Below, piece by piece: positions 26,101-33,821 of a stretch of DNA of 64,000 nt. Source of the DNA: Bradyrhizobium sp. BRP22 (GTDB taxonomy: Bacteria > Pseudomonadota > Alphaproteobacteria > Rhizobiales > Xanthobacteraceae); assembly GCF_020194175.1 (NCBI RefSeq), contig NZ_JADYVX010000030.1:1-64000 (forward strand), written 5' to 3'. The number at the start of each line of letters is the position of its first letter. Within the stretch, counting starts at the first letter, position 1. The position numbers and the translations under genes were made by a program. The notes under the pieces are model-generated. The model had not been told where the DNA came from. It saw nothing but the letters and a program-made list of their open reading frames with translations, and ran no database searches.

Positions 26101-26301
26101 CCGCTGGTGCTGTCGACCGGGGCCGGCTCCGAGATGCGGCGCGCGATGGGTGTCGCGGTGTTCTCGGGTATGATCGGCGTCACGATCTTCGGTCTGTTCC
26201 TGACGCCGGTCTTCTATGTGTTGCTTCGCAGCGCCACCGGCATGAAGCCGCTGACGCATCACGGCGAGGCCACCATTCCTGCAAAGGCACACGCGGCATG
26301 A
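23119..26301 (+). CDS. RND multidrug efflux transporter (HAE1/AcrB type)
   Basis: 1060 aa, with the normal AcrB plan: helix 1, large periplasmic loop, helices 2-7, second loop, helices 8-12. The proton-relay aspartates are in GIVVDDAIVVVENVER (Asp410 and Asp411). FFIDRPIFAGVLSVLIFLAG and GTDPDKATQLVQNRVQQAEP are typical. It exports hydrophobic compounds using the proton gradient. No outer-membrane channel gene follows, so it must share one. The stop codon is the loop of a 13-bp hairpin. Confidence 0.95.
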   Translation: MNLSKFFIDRPIFAGVLSVLIFLAGLISLLAMPISEYPDVVPPSVVVRATYPGANPKVIAETVATPIEEQINGVENMLYMSSQATTDGAMTLTVTFRLGTDPDKATQLVQNRVQQAEPRLPAVVRQLGIITKKSSPDLTMVVHLLSPNNRYDMTYLRNYAVLNVKDRLARIDGVGDVQLYGAGDYSMRVWVDPQKAAEHGLTASDIVRAIQAQNVEAAAGVVGSSPSVKGIDLQLSVNAEGRLASEEQFGEIVVKTGARGEVVRLRDVARIELGASEYGLRSLLDNKQAVAIPINQAPGSNALDISTKVRATMAEIKKNMPDGVSYQIVYDPTQFVRSSIEAVVHTLLEAIVLVVLVVILFLQTWRASIIPLLAVPVSIVGTFAVMHVFGFSINALSLFGLVLAIGIVVDDAIVVVENVERNIESGLSPRDATYQAMKEVSGPIIAIALVLIAVFVPLAFISGLTGQFYKQFALTIAISTVISAINSLTLSPALSALLLKGHHEPKDRLTLIMDKGLGWFFRGFNRVFTRSSENYGRGVGKVIFGKAAVMGLYVLLIGVTAVLFKQVPSGFVPGQDKQYLVGFARLPDGATLDRTEEVIRKMSDIALTQPGVESSVAFPGLSISGFTNSSNAGIVFSTLKPFDERKDSSLSGNAIAAELNKKYAGIQEAFIAMFPPPPVNGLGTIGGFKLQIEDRAGLGYDALNEATKAFMAAMSKAPEIAGLFSSFQVNVPQLYADIDRTKALQLGVPVTEVFNTLQIYLGSYYVNDFNKFGRTYSVYVQADAPFRARADDIRQLKVRSSSGDMVPLSALLKIRQSAGPERAIRYNGFLSSDINAAAAPGYSSGQAQEAATRIAAEVLPPGFAFEWTDLTYQEFIAGNSGIWVFPLAILLVFLVLAALYESLTLPLAILMIVPMGLLAAMFGVWLSGGDNNIFTQIGLIVLVGLSAKNAILIVEFARELEFAGRSPIRAAIEASRLRLRPILMTSMAFIMGVLPLVLSTGAGSEMRRAMGVAVFSGMIGVTIFGLFLTPVFYVLLRSATGMKPLTHHGEATIPAKAHAA

Positions 26302-26314
26302 TGCCGCGTGTGCC
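26286..26314 (+). terminator. Hairpin containing the stop codon of the RND transporter gene
   Basis: GGCACACGCGGCA (26286-26298) and TGCCGCGTGTGCC (26302-26314) form a perfect 13-bp stem with TGA as loop. No T-run follows directly, so it may act as a terminator with help or protect the 3' end. Confidence 0.55.
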
Positions 26315-26315
26315 C

Positions 26316-26414
26316 AGAGCTTCGAGTCTGATGGAATCAGGATCGAAGCTCTGAATTCCTGTTTGACGCGTTTTCTTCATGCGAACCGGTGTCCACCTGG
26401 CTCGAAAACGCTCT
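26316..26414. repeat. Interspersed repeat (family B)
   Basis: About 100 bp, inverted relative to the copy at 5957-6056, with GACGCGTTTTCTTCATGCGA and CTCGAAAACGCTCT. Begins with the palindrome AGAGCTTCGA..TCGAAGCTCT. Confidence 0.75.
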
Positions 26415-26425
26415 CAACCTTAATG

Positions 26426-26650
26426 TCAGGCGGCGAGGTCCTGCAGCAGTTTCGACGAGCCGCGGATCAGCACCTTGCGTCCGGCCGGCGTTAACGCAAG
26501 CGAATCGCCGCGCATCGCCACGAGCCCGAGCGTGATCAGGCTTTCGACCGCAAACCTGCCTATTCTCGAAGGGTTTGCTGCAGGTGCACGCAACGCCTTG
26601 AGAACTTCCCACTGATCCGTTGTCAGCTCGTAGTCGAATTCGTCGTTCAT
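26426..26650 (-). CDS. Small winged-helix-like protein (74 aa)
   Basis: No named family recognised. The sequence ELTTDQWEVLKALRAP, followed by IGRFAVESLITLGLVAMRGD and LALTPAGRKVLIRG, has the helix-helix-wing rhythm of small MarR/ArsR-like folds. GAGGG lies just upstream of the ATG. It stands alone between repeats; role unknown. Confidence 0.65.
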   Translation of the reverse strand: MNDEFDYELTTDQWEVLKALRAPAANPSRIGRFAVESLITLGLVAMRGDSLALTPAGRKVLIRGSSKLLQDLAA

Positions 26651-26831
26651 GGTCCCTCGGATTCGTTAACCATCGACGGGGCGCGTCTTACCCAGCGCTC
26701 GTGAAGAACATGCGACCAGATCGAGTCAGGATTTCGAATTACGGGGAAAGACCGTCACATCATCGTGTGGCTGGAATTTCTCAATAACTTCAAGACATCC
26801 ATTGAATCTTAACCACGCGGATTTTGGCGCC

Positions 26832-26898
26832 CGTAGCCCGGGTGGAGCGCAGCGCAACCCCTGCATCCATCTTCGCTCGCGCTTCACCCGTGCTACGG
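26832..26898. repeat. Palindromic repeat (family C, GTAGCCCGGG)
   Basis: Begins CGTAGCCCGGGTGGAGCG and ends with the inverted form CACCCGTGCTACGG. Other copies are at 43430-43524, 45251-45341 and 50995-51086. Confidence 0.75.
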
Positions 26899-26910
26899 CA
26901 GCTTTCGCGT

Positions 26911-27711
26911 TCAACCGCGCCGTACGCTGGCACCGCCATCCACCGGCAAGGTTACGCCGGTAATAAAACTCGCTTCATCTGAAGCCAAAAACAGCGCGGC
27001 GTTGGCGACGTCCCAGCCGGTGCCCATCTTCTGTCGCAGCGGCACCTTGCTGTCGCGCTCGGCCTCGACCTCGGCGCGGCTCTTCCTGAATTCGCGGGCG
27101 CGGGTGTCGACTGCCATCGGCGTGTTCATCAGGCCGGGCAGGATCACATTGGCGCGAATGCCGTATTGCGCGTTCTGATAGGCGAGCTGTTCGGTAAAAG
27201 CGATCATCGCCGACTTCGTCGCTTTGTAGGCGACGTAAGGATAGGTCGTGATCGCGGCCATCGAGGAGATGTTGATGATGGCGCCGCTTCGCTGGGCGCG
27301 CATGATCGGGATCACGTGCTTGGCGGCGAGGATGCAGCTCTTGAGGTTGATCGCGACGCAGCGATCGAATGCCTCCTCGCTGATCTCGAGCAGTTCGGCA
27401 TCGCCGCCAGCAAGGCTGACGCCGACATTGTTGTGCAGGATGTCGACAGTGCCCCAGCGCTGCTGTGCATCCGCCACCATCGCCTTGATCTCGGCGTTCT
27501 TGGTCACGTCAGCCTTGAAGGCTGCAGCAGTGCCGCCCTTCGCCGCGATCATGTCGACCGTCTCCTGCGCCGAGTCGAGATGGTGATCGACGCACAGCAC
27601 CCTGGCGCCTTCGCGCGCGAAGGTGAGCGCGGTGGCGCGGCCGTTGCCGATGCCCTCGCCGGGGCTCTGGCCGGCGCCGACGACGATGGCGACACGATCC
27701 TGAAGGCGCAT
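26911..27711 (-). CDS. Short-chain dehydrogenase/reductase
   Basis: 266 aa classical SDR. The nucleotide-binding loop is GAGQSPGEGIGNG (residues 12-24), a little longer than the usual TGxxxGxG; NNVG, the catalytic Ser in INISSM and YKATK follow in order, and the C-terminus GVTLPVDGGASVRRG is typical. It oxidises or reduces an alcohol/keto substrate with NAD(P). Substrate unknown; divergent from the ferredoxin oxidoreductase gene. Confidence 0.88.
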   Translation of the reverse strand: MRLQDRVAIVVGAGQSPGEGIGNGRATALTFAREGARVLCVDHHLDSAQETVDMIAAKGGTAAAFKADVTKNAEIKAMVADAQQRWGTVDILHNNVGVSLAGGDAELLEISEEAFDRCVAINLKSCILAAKHVIPIMRAQRSGAIINISSMAAITTYPYVAYKATKSAMIAFTEQLAYQNAQYGIRANVILPGLMNTPMAVDTRAREFRKSRAEVEAERDSKVPLRQKMGTGWDVANAALFLASDEASFITGVTLPVDGGASVRRG

Positions 27712-27848
27712 CCCGTTTCACTCCCGCTGTCGGACTCTTGTCCGTTGCCGCCACCGTTTCAAAGATGCGCCATGTCGGCAAGGGGGCTGAGAGGGGGCGG
27801 AGAATGCTGTGAGATATGCCGTCAGGCCATGAATGCAGCCCTGTCAAT

Positions 27849-27880
27849 GCATAGCAAAATCAGTGCATGCTATGTGCAAA
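27849..27880. promoter_or_regulatory. Imperfect inverted repeat upstream of the ferredoxin oxidoreductase
   Basis: CATAGC (27850-27855) and GCTATG (27869-27874) are inverted, within longer arms TGCATAGCA and TGCTATGTG. It lies 38 bp before the start of the large oxidoreductase and in the divergent gap with the SDR gene, so it may be a regulator site. Confidence 0.35.
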
Positions 27881-27911
27881 CAACACAAGCGGCAGGGACG
27901 GGGAGCAAAGC

Positions 27912-30900
27912 ATGGCGGTGATGGACGTTGGACTTGATGACAAGTACTGGTTGGACGTCAAACGCATCTTCCTTTCCGGTACCCAGGCGCTGGTCCGGCT
28001 CCCCATGTTGCAGCGCGAACGCGATCGCGCGCAGGGACTCACCACCGCAGGTTTCATCTCCGGCTACCGCGGCTCGCCGCTCGGCATGTACGACCACACA
28101 TTGTGGCGGGCGAAATCCTTCCTCAACCAGCACGACATCGCCTTCGTCCCCGGTCTCAACGAGGATCTGGCGGCGACGGCGGTGTGGGGCAGCCAGCAGG
28201 TCGGCATGTTTCCGGGCGCCAAGGTCGATGGCGTGTTCGGCATCTGGTACGGCAAGGGCCCCGGCGTCGACCGGTCGCTCGATGCGCTGAAGCACGCCAA
28301 TTCGGCCGGCACCTCGAAGAACGGCGGCGTGATCGCGCTCGCCGGCGACGACCATGGCTGCCAGTCCTCGACGCTGGCGCACCAGAGCGAGCAGGTGTTC
28401 GCATCGGCGCTGATGCCGGTGGTCAATCCCGCCACGCTGCAGGACTATCTCGACCTCGGCATCCTCGGCTTCGCGCTGTCGCGCTACAGCGGCTGCTGGG
28501 TCGGCTTCAAGGCGATCTCGGAGACGGTGGAAAGCTCGGCCTCCATCATCAGCGATCCCGACCGCATCCGGATCGTCACGCCTGACGATTTCGAAATGCC
28601 GCCGGACGGCCTCTCCATCCGCTGGCCGGATGCGCCGCTCGATCAGGAGCGGCGCCTGCACGGCCCGAAGATGCAGGCCGTCGCCGCCTTCGCCCGCGCC
28701 AACCGCTTCGACCGCATCGTGCTCGACTCCAGGCCGGCGCGGCTCGGCATCATGGCGACAGGCAAGGCCTATCTCGACCTCCGCCAGGCGCTGGCCGAGC
28801 TCGGCATATCAGATACCGAAGCGCAGGCGCTGGGCCTGCGCATCTACAAGGTCGCGCTTACCTGGCCGCTCGAGGAATCCGGCGCCCGCGCCTTCGCCGA
28901 GGGCCTGCAGGACGTGCTCGTGGTCGAGGAGAAGCGCGGCTTCATCGAGGACCAGCTCGTCCGCATCCTCTACAATGTCGATGCGCCGAAACGCCCGTCG
29001 GTGGTCGGCAAACGCGATGAGAGCGGCGCGGTGCTGCTGCCGAGCGAGGGCGAATTGACGCCGACCATGGTCGCCGCCGCCGTTGTCGCGCGTCTGCGCA
29101 AGCTCGGCCATCGCAGCCCGATGCTGGAGCAGCGCCTGGCCAAGCTCGAAGCCTTTGATCGGCCGGTGGAGGGCATCGGCGCGGCCAAGCTGCAGCGCAC
29201 GCCGTATTTCTGCTCGGGCTGTCCGCACAACACCTCGACCAAGATCCCGGAAGGCAGCCGCGCCATGGCCGGCATCGGCTGTCACGGCATGGCGCTGTCG
29301 ATCCCGGCGCGCCGCACCGCCACCATCTCGCATATGGGCGCGGAGGGCGTGGCCTGGATCGGGCAGGCGCCGTTCACCGACGAGAAGCACGTGTTCCAGA
29401 ATCTCGGCGACGGCACCTACACCCATTCCGGCCTGCTGGCGCTGCGCGCCGCGGCCGCCGCCGGCGTCAACATCACCTACAAGATCCTCTATAACGATGC
29501 GGTCGCGATGACCGGCGGCCAGCCCGCCGAAGGCAGCTTCACGGTGTCGCAGATCGCGCACCAGGTCGCGGCCGAAGGCACCAGGCGCATCGCCATCGTC
29601 TCCGACGATCCGACCAAATATCCCGCCAACTATTTCCCCGCCGGTGCCACCATCCATCATCGCCGCGAGCTCGACGCCGTGCAGCGCGAGCTCCGCGAGA
29701 TCGCCGGCCTTACGGTGTTGATCTACGACCAGACCTGCGCGGCCGAGAAGCGCCGGCGCCGCAAGCGCGGGCTCTATCCCGATCCGCCGAAGCGCGTCTT
29801 CATCAACGAGCGCGTCTGCGAAGGCTGCGGCGATTGCTCGGTGCAGTCGAACTGCGTCTCGGTGCAACCGCTCGAGACCGAACTCGGTCGCAAGCGCCGC
29901 ATCGACCAGTCCAACTGCAACAAGGATTTCTCCTGCATCGAAGGGTTCTGCCCGAGCTTCGTCACCGTCCATGACGCGAAGCTGCGCAAGGCCGACCGCA
30001 CTGCCGCCGATCCGTCGGCGCTGTTTGCCGACCTGCCGACGCCGAAGCCTCAGACGCTTTCCAGTCCCTACAACATCCTCGTCACCGGCATCGGCGGCAC
30101 CGGCGTCATCACCATCGGCGCGCTGCTCGGCATGGCCGCCCATGTCGAGGGATTGGCCTGCTCGACGCTCGACTTCACCGGCCTGTCGCAGAAGAACGGC
30201 GCGGTCATGAGCCATGTCCGCCTCGCCCCGAGTGCGGAGGATCTCGCCAGCGTCCGCATCGCCGCCGGCGGCGCCAATCTGATCCTCGGCTGCGACATCG
30301 TGGTCGCGACCAGCGTCGCGGCGCTGAGCCGGGCCGAGCGCGGCGTCACGCGCGCCATCGTCAATGCCGACCTGCTGCCGACCGCCAGCTTCGTGATGAA
30401 TCCCGACATCGATTTCGAGGCGGGTGCGATGCGCGACGCGCTCAATGAGGCCGTCACCTCGTCCGATCTCGACATCCTCGACGCCACCGGGCTTGCCACT
30501 GCGCTGATGGGCGACAGCATCGCCGCCAACGCCTTCCTGCTCGGCTTTGCCTTCCAGCGCGGGGCGGTGCCGCTGTCGCTGGAGGCGCTGCTGAAGGCGA
30601 TCGAGCTCAACGGCGCCGCGGTCGAGATGAACAAGATGGCCTTCTCCTGGGGCCGGCTCGCCGCGCATGATCTGGCGCGCGTCGTCAGCGCCGCCCGCTT
30701 CAAGACCTCGAGCGCGGCGCCGGCCCGGCGCACGCTGGATGAGACCATCGCCTTCCGCGCCAAATTCCTCACCGACTATCAGGATGAGGCCTATTCGCAG
30801 CGCTACCTCGCCGACGTCGCGCGGGTGCGCGCCGCCGAGACGGCAGCCGCTCCCGGCTCGCATGACCTGACGGAAGCGTTTGCAAAAGGGCTGTTCAAGC

Positions 30901-31382
30901 TGATGGCCTACAAGGACGAATACGAGGTCGCCAGGCTCTATTCCGACGGCGAGTTCGCAAAAGCGCTGAAGGAGCAGTTCGACGGCGAGCCTGGCCTGAA
31001 GGTGCTGCTCGCCCCGCCGCTGTTTGCGCGGCGCGACAAGGTCACCGGGCATCTGCAGAAGCGCGAGTTCGGGCCCTGGGTGTTCAGCGCGTTCAAGCTG
31101 CTGGCGCGGCTGAAGGGCTTGCGCGGCACCGCGCTCGACATCTTCGGCTACACCGCCGAGCGGCGGATGGAGCGCGCGCTGCCGGGCGAGTATTCGGCGA
31201 TGATATTCCGCCATCTCGACAGCAAGCTGCACGATCTGCCGCGGCTGGTGGCGCTGGCGAAAGCTGCCGAACTGGTGCGCGGCTACGGTCACGTCAAGGA
31301 AGCCAGCGTCGCGCGCTACCGCCAGGAATGCCAGCGGCTGGAGGCCGCGATCGGCCAGCCGGTCGCACAGGCGGCCGAATAG
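27912..31382 (+). CDS. Indolepyruvate ferredoxin oxidoreductase, fused single-chain form
   Basis: 1156 aa from the ATG at 27912 (GGGGAG seven bases upstream; an earlier ATG at 27867 lies in the upstream repeat). It converts aryl pyruvates to aryl-acetyl-CoA with CoA and an electron acceptor. Order: pyrimidine-binding TPP-type domain (to about 400), CSGCPHNTSTK and TPP-binding GDGTYTHSG..YNDAVAMTGGQ (about 430-560), ferredoxin-like cysteines CEGCGDCSVQSNC and CNKDFSCIEGFC (about 635-690), then the gamma-type oxidoreductase domain (TGIGGTGVITIG, about 730-910) and a C-terminal extension. The IorA/IorB fusion is usual in aerobic proteobacteria. Confidence 0.92.
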   Translation: MAVMDVGLDDKYWLDVKRIFLSGTQALVRLPMLQRERDRAQGLTTAGFISGYRGSPLGMYDHTLWRAKSFLNQHDIAFVPGLNEDLAATAVWGSQQVGMFPGAKVDGVFGIWYGKGPGVDRSLDALKHANSAGTSKNGGVIALAGDDHGCQSSTLAHQSEQVFASALMPVVNPATLQDYLDLGILGFALSRYSGCWVGFKAISETVESSASIISDPDRIRIVTPDDFEMPPDGLSIRWPDAPLDQERRLHGPKMQAVAAFARANRFDRIVLDSRPARLGIMATGKAYLDLRQALAELGISDTEAQALGLRIYKVALTWPLEESGARAFAEGLQDVLVVEEKRGFIEDQLVRILYNVDAPKRPSVVGKRDESGAVLLPSEGELTPTMVAAAVVARLRKLGHRSPMLEQRLAKLEAFDRPVEGIGAAKLQRTPYFCSGCPHNTSTKIPEGSRAMAGIGCHGMALSIPARRTATISHMGAEGVAWIGQAPFTDEKHVFQNLGDGTYTHSGLLALRAAAAAGVNITYKILYNDAVAMTGGQPAEGSFTVSQIAHQVAAEGTRRIAIVSDDPTKYPANYFPAGATIHHRRELDAVQRELREIAGLTVLIYDQTCAAEKRRRRKRGLYPDPPKRVFINERVCEGCGDCSVQSNCVSVQPLETELGRKRRIDQSNCNKDFSCIEGFCPSFVTVHDAKLRKADRTAADPSALFADLPTPKPQTLSSPYNILVTGIGGTGVITIGALLGMAAHVEGLACSTLDFTGLSQKNGAVMSHVRLAPSAEDLASVRIAAGGANLILGCDIVVATSVAALSRAERGVTRAIVNADLLPTASFVMNPDIDFEAGAMRDALNEAVTSSDLDILDATGLATALMGDSIAANAFLLGFAFQRGAVPLSLEALLKAIELNGAAVEMNKMAFSWGRLAAHDLARVVSAARFKTSSAAPARRTLDETIAFRAKFLTDYQDEAYSQRYLADVARVRAAETAAAPGSHDLTEAFAKGLFKLMAYKDEYEVARLYSDGEFAKALKEQFDGEPGLKVLLAPPLFARRDKVTGHLQKREFGPWVFSAFKLLARLKGLRGTALDIFGYTAERRMERALPGEYSAMIFRHLDSKLHDLPRLVALAKAAELVRGYGHVKEASVARYRQECQRLEAAIGQPVAQAAE

Positions 31383-31532
31383 TTCCGTCCTGGCTGGTCC
31401 TCGGCCGCAGCAAGCAACCTGCGGCCATCACCTTCGTTGATCGGTAACCGTGCCCCCAGGATCGGCTGGAATTGTCCGGCCGGCCCACTACATGATGGGC
31501 ATGTTCCATTTTGAGTCATTTCGGAGCGTCCG

Positions 31533-31943
31533 GTGATCTCCAGAAATGCAGTTCTTGCCGCCGTTGGCACCGCCGCCGTGGTCCTGAGCGTCCCGGCGAT
31601 GGCGGACGAGTATCGTCCCGGCGACTATTTCAATCTCGACCTCTCCAAAGCTGTGCTGTCGCCCAGGCGCCTCGGCCCGCCCACCGAGTTCGCGCGGGTT
31701 CCCGTCGAAGCCAAGACCGATCGCAACGACGCTGCGCGGGTGGTCGCGGAACCCAAGCCCGTACCCACGACAACGGTCAGGGCAGCGCGCGCTGCGCCAG
31801 AGCGGTCGGCGCGCACCGAGCGCCGCGCTCCCGCCCGCGCCAGGCTCGCCCGCCGCCACAGCAACCCGCTCGACGCCCAGGCCCGCGACACCCGCATACA
31901 GACTTGGCCCTGTCGCACCGGCGGCATCTGCAACTGGCGCTGA
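31533..31943 (+). CDS. Small secreted basic protein of unknown function
   Basis: 136 aa with a GTG start and GGAG eight bases before it. A signal peptide (ISRNAVLAAVGTAAVVLSVP, cleaved after AMA) is followed by an acidic-basic mature part, Arg/Ala-rich in the middle (PERSARTERRAPARARLARR) and ending in WPCRTGGICNWR with two cysteines that could pair. No known domain. Stands alone after the oxidoreductase. Confidence 0.7.
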   Translation: MISRNAVLAAVGTAAVVLSVPAMADEYRPGDYFNLDLSKAVLSPRRLGPPTEFARVPVEAKTDRNDAARVVAEPKPVPTTTVRAARAAPERSARTERRAPARARLARRHSNPLDAQARDTRIQTWPCRTGGICNWR

Positions 31944-31997
31944 CCGGGCCGCATACTCCTGTAGAAGACCCACAGAAAAAGACCCACCGACAGTAGA

Positions 31998-32100
31998 CCC
32001 TCATCCTGAGAAGCGCGCAGCGCGTCTCGAAGGATGAGGCCCGGCTGTGAGATCGGGGCCACATCCTTCGAGACGACCGCTTCGCGGTCTCCTCAGAGGG
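31998..32100. repeat. Paired palindromes (family E) before phoD
   Basis: CCTCATCC (near 31999) pairs with GGATGAGG (to 32039), and ACATCCTTCGAGACG starts a second, opposite copy to about 32100. Same type as at 7817-7925. Confidence 0.7.
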
Positions 32101-32249
32101 GATACAGTTGGACGCGCTGCTGCAATGTTCTCCTCCATGTTCTGCCGCGCCCCGTCAGTCCCACGAGTCATCCACCCGTCGTAAAACCGTAAGTCGGGAG
32201 TCAAACAGCGCAGGCAACCTTCGTCGTGATTCGATGGAGATCCTGCTAG

Positions 32250-33821
32250 ATGACGACGCGCGGCAAGCGCGGCCTGACCCGGCGCCAGCTTCTGATCCGC
32301 TCGGGCTCGACTGCCGCGCTCGCAGGTCTCGGCACGCTCGCAAAGCCCTATCTCAGCCGCGCTGCCGATCGCCCGCAGCTACGATGCGGGATTCAATCGG
32401 GCGACGTCTCTGATGATGCGGCCGTGATCTGGTCGCGCGCCGACCGCGCCGCGCGGATGCAGGTCGAATGCGCAGCCGACGGGAACTTCAAGAGCATTTT
32501 GCGCACGGCTTCGATGGACGCGGTGGCGTCGTCCGACTTCACCGCAAAGCTCCTGCTCGACGGCTTGCCGCCGGGACAGGACATCTTCTATCGCGTTCGC
32601 TTTGAATCATCCGACGGGCTTGCGGGCGAAGTGCGAACCGGCCACCTCCGCACGGCGCCGGTGACACGCCAGTCGATCTCCTTCGTCTGGTCCGGCGATA
32701 CCGTGGGGCAGGGCTGGGGCATCGATCCCGCCCGCGGCGGCCTGCGCAGCTATCGCACCATGCTGGAGAACCGTCCCGACTTCTTCATTCATTCCGGCGA
32801 CCACATCTATGCCGATTGTCCGGTGCCGTCTGAATTGCCGCTGCCGGACGGCACGCGGTGGCGCAACATTGTCACCGAGGAGAAGTCGGCCGTTGCCAGG
32901 AGCCTTCCGCAGTTTCGCGGCAACTACAAATACAATTGGTGTGACGCGAACTTCCGCGCCTTTCACGCGGAAGTGCCGATGTTCGCGCAATGGGACGATC
33001 ATGAGGTTTGCGACGACTGGTCGCCGATCGGCAGCGCTGACGAGACCGGTTATGCCGAGGACGGCTCTTCGCTTCTGGTGGCGCGGGCGCGCCAGGCCTT
33101 TCACGAATTCATGCCGATGCGCGCGATCGCTGCGCAGGATGGCCGCGTCTATCGCAAGATCGCCTATGGCCCGCTGCTCGATGTGTTCCTGATCGACATG
33201 CGCTCTTACCGCGACTCCACCTGGAACAAGGGCGATGGCCGCTACAGCTTCATCCTCGGCGAGAGGCAGTTGGCATGGCTGAAGCGCGAACTCGTCGCCT
33301 CCAGCGCCACCTGGAAGGTGATCGCCGCGGATTTGCCGATCGGCCTCATCAGCCTCGATGCAGTCGCGCTCGGCGGCGGCCCGCCGGCGCGGCGCGAGCA
33401 CGAGATCGCCGATCTGTTGTCCTTCATGAAGCGCGCCGGCATCCGCAACACGATCTGGCTCACCGCCGACATGCATTACACCGCGGCCCATCATTACGAT
33501 CCGAACCGCGCCGTCTTCCAGGATTTCGAGCCGTTCTGGGAATTCGTCTCCGGCCCGCTGCACGCCGGCACCTGGTCGCCCGGCGTGCTCGACAACACCT
33601 TCGGCCCGAAGGCGATGTATCAGAAGGGCTGCAGCGCGGAGCAGGGCGACAATCTCGCCCCGTGTTTCGGCCTGCAATTCTTCGGCCGCGTCGACATCGA
33701 TGGCGAAAGTGAAGTCATGACGGTGACGTTGAAGGATGTCGACAACCGCGATCTGTGGTCCGTCGACATCGCGCCGCGGCCGGATGCGCGGCCCGGCAAG
33801 ATCATGGCCGAGCATATTTGA
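32250..33821 (+). CDS. phoD: Alkaline phosphatase D, Tat-exported
   Basis: 523 aa. A twin-arginine signal (LTRRQLLIRSGSTAALAGLG) precedes a PhoD N-terminal domain and the metallophosphatase domain. Family motifs are GDTVGQGWGIDPARGG, HSGDHIYADCP, WDDHEVCDDW, FLIDMRSYR and TADMHYTAAHHYDP. It releases phosphate from phosphoesters in the periplasm, and is usually calcium/iron dependent. The ATG has GGAG about 11 bases before it. No PHO box was found upstream despite its likely place in phosphate supply. Confidence 0.93.
   Translation: MTTRGKRGLTRRQLLIRSGSTAALAGLGTLAKPYLSRAADRPQLRCGIQSGDVSDDAAVIWSRADRAARMQVECAADGNFKSILRTASMDAVASSDFTAKLLLDGLPPGQDIFYRVRFESSDGLAGEVRTGHLRTAPVTRQSISFVWSGDTVGQGWGIDPARGGLRSYRTMLENRPDFFIHSGDHIYADCPVPSELPLPDGTRWRNIVTEEKSAVARSLPQFRGNYKYNWCDANFRAFHAEVPMFAQWDDHEVCDDWSPIGSADETGYAEDGSSLLVARARQAFHEFMPMRAIAAQDGRVYRKIAYGPLLDVFLIDMRSYRDSTWNKGDGRYSFILGERQLAWLKRELVASSATWKVIAADLPIGLISLDAVALGGGPPARREHEIADLLSFMKRAGIRNTIWLTADMHYTAAHHYDPNRAVFQDFEPFWEFVSGPLHAGTWSPGVLDNTFGPKAMYQKGCSAEQGDNLAPCFGLQFFGRVDIDGESEVMTVTLKDVDNRDLWSVDIAPRPDARPGKIMAEHI

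Noticed and set aside
28809..31292. 827-codon open frame antisense to the ferredoxin oxidoreductase
   Set aside because: Same codon-bias artefact; no recognisable fold, whereas the sense frame has intact cofactor motifs.
32101..32249. Possible PHO box before phoD
   Set aside because: CCGTCAG and GAGTCAT occur there but with the wrong spacing (13 instead of 11) and weak heptamers.
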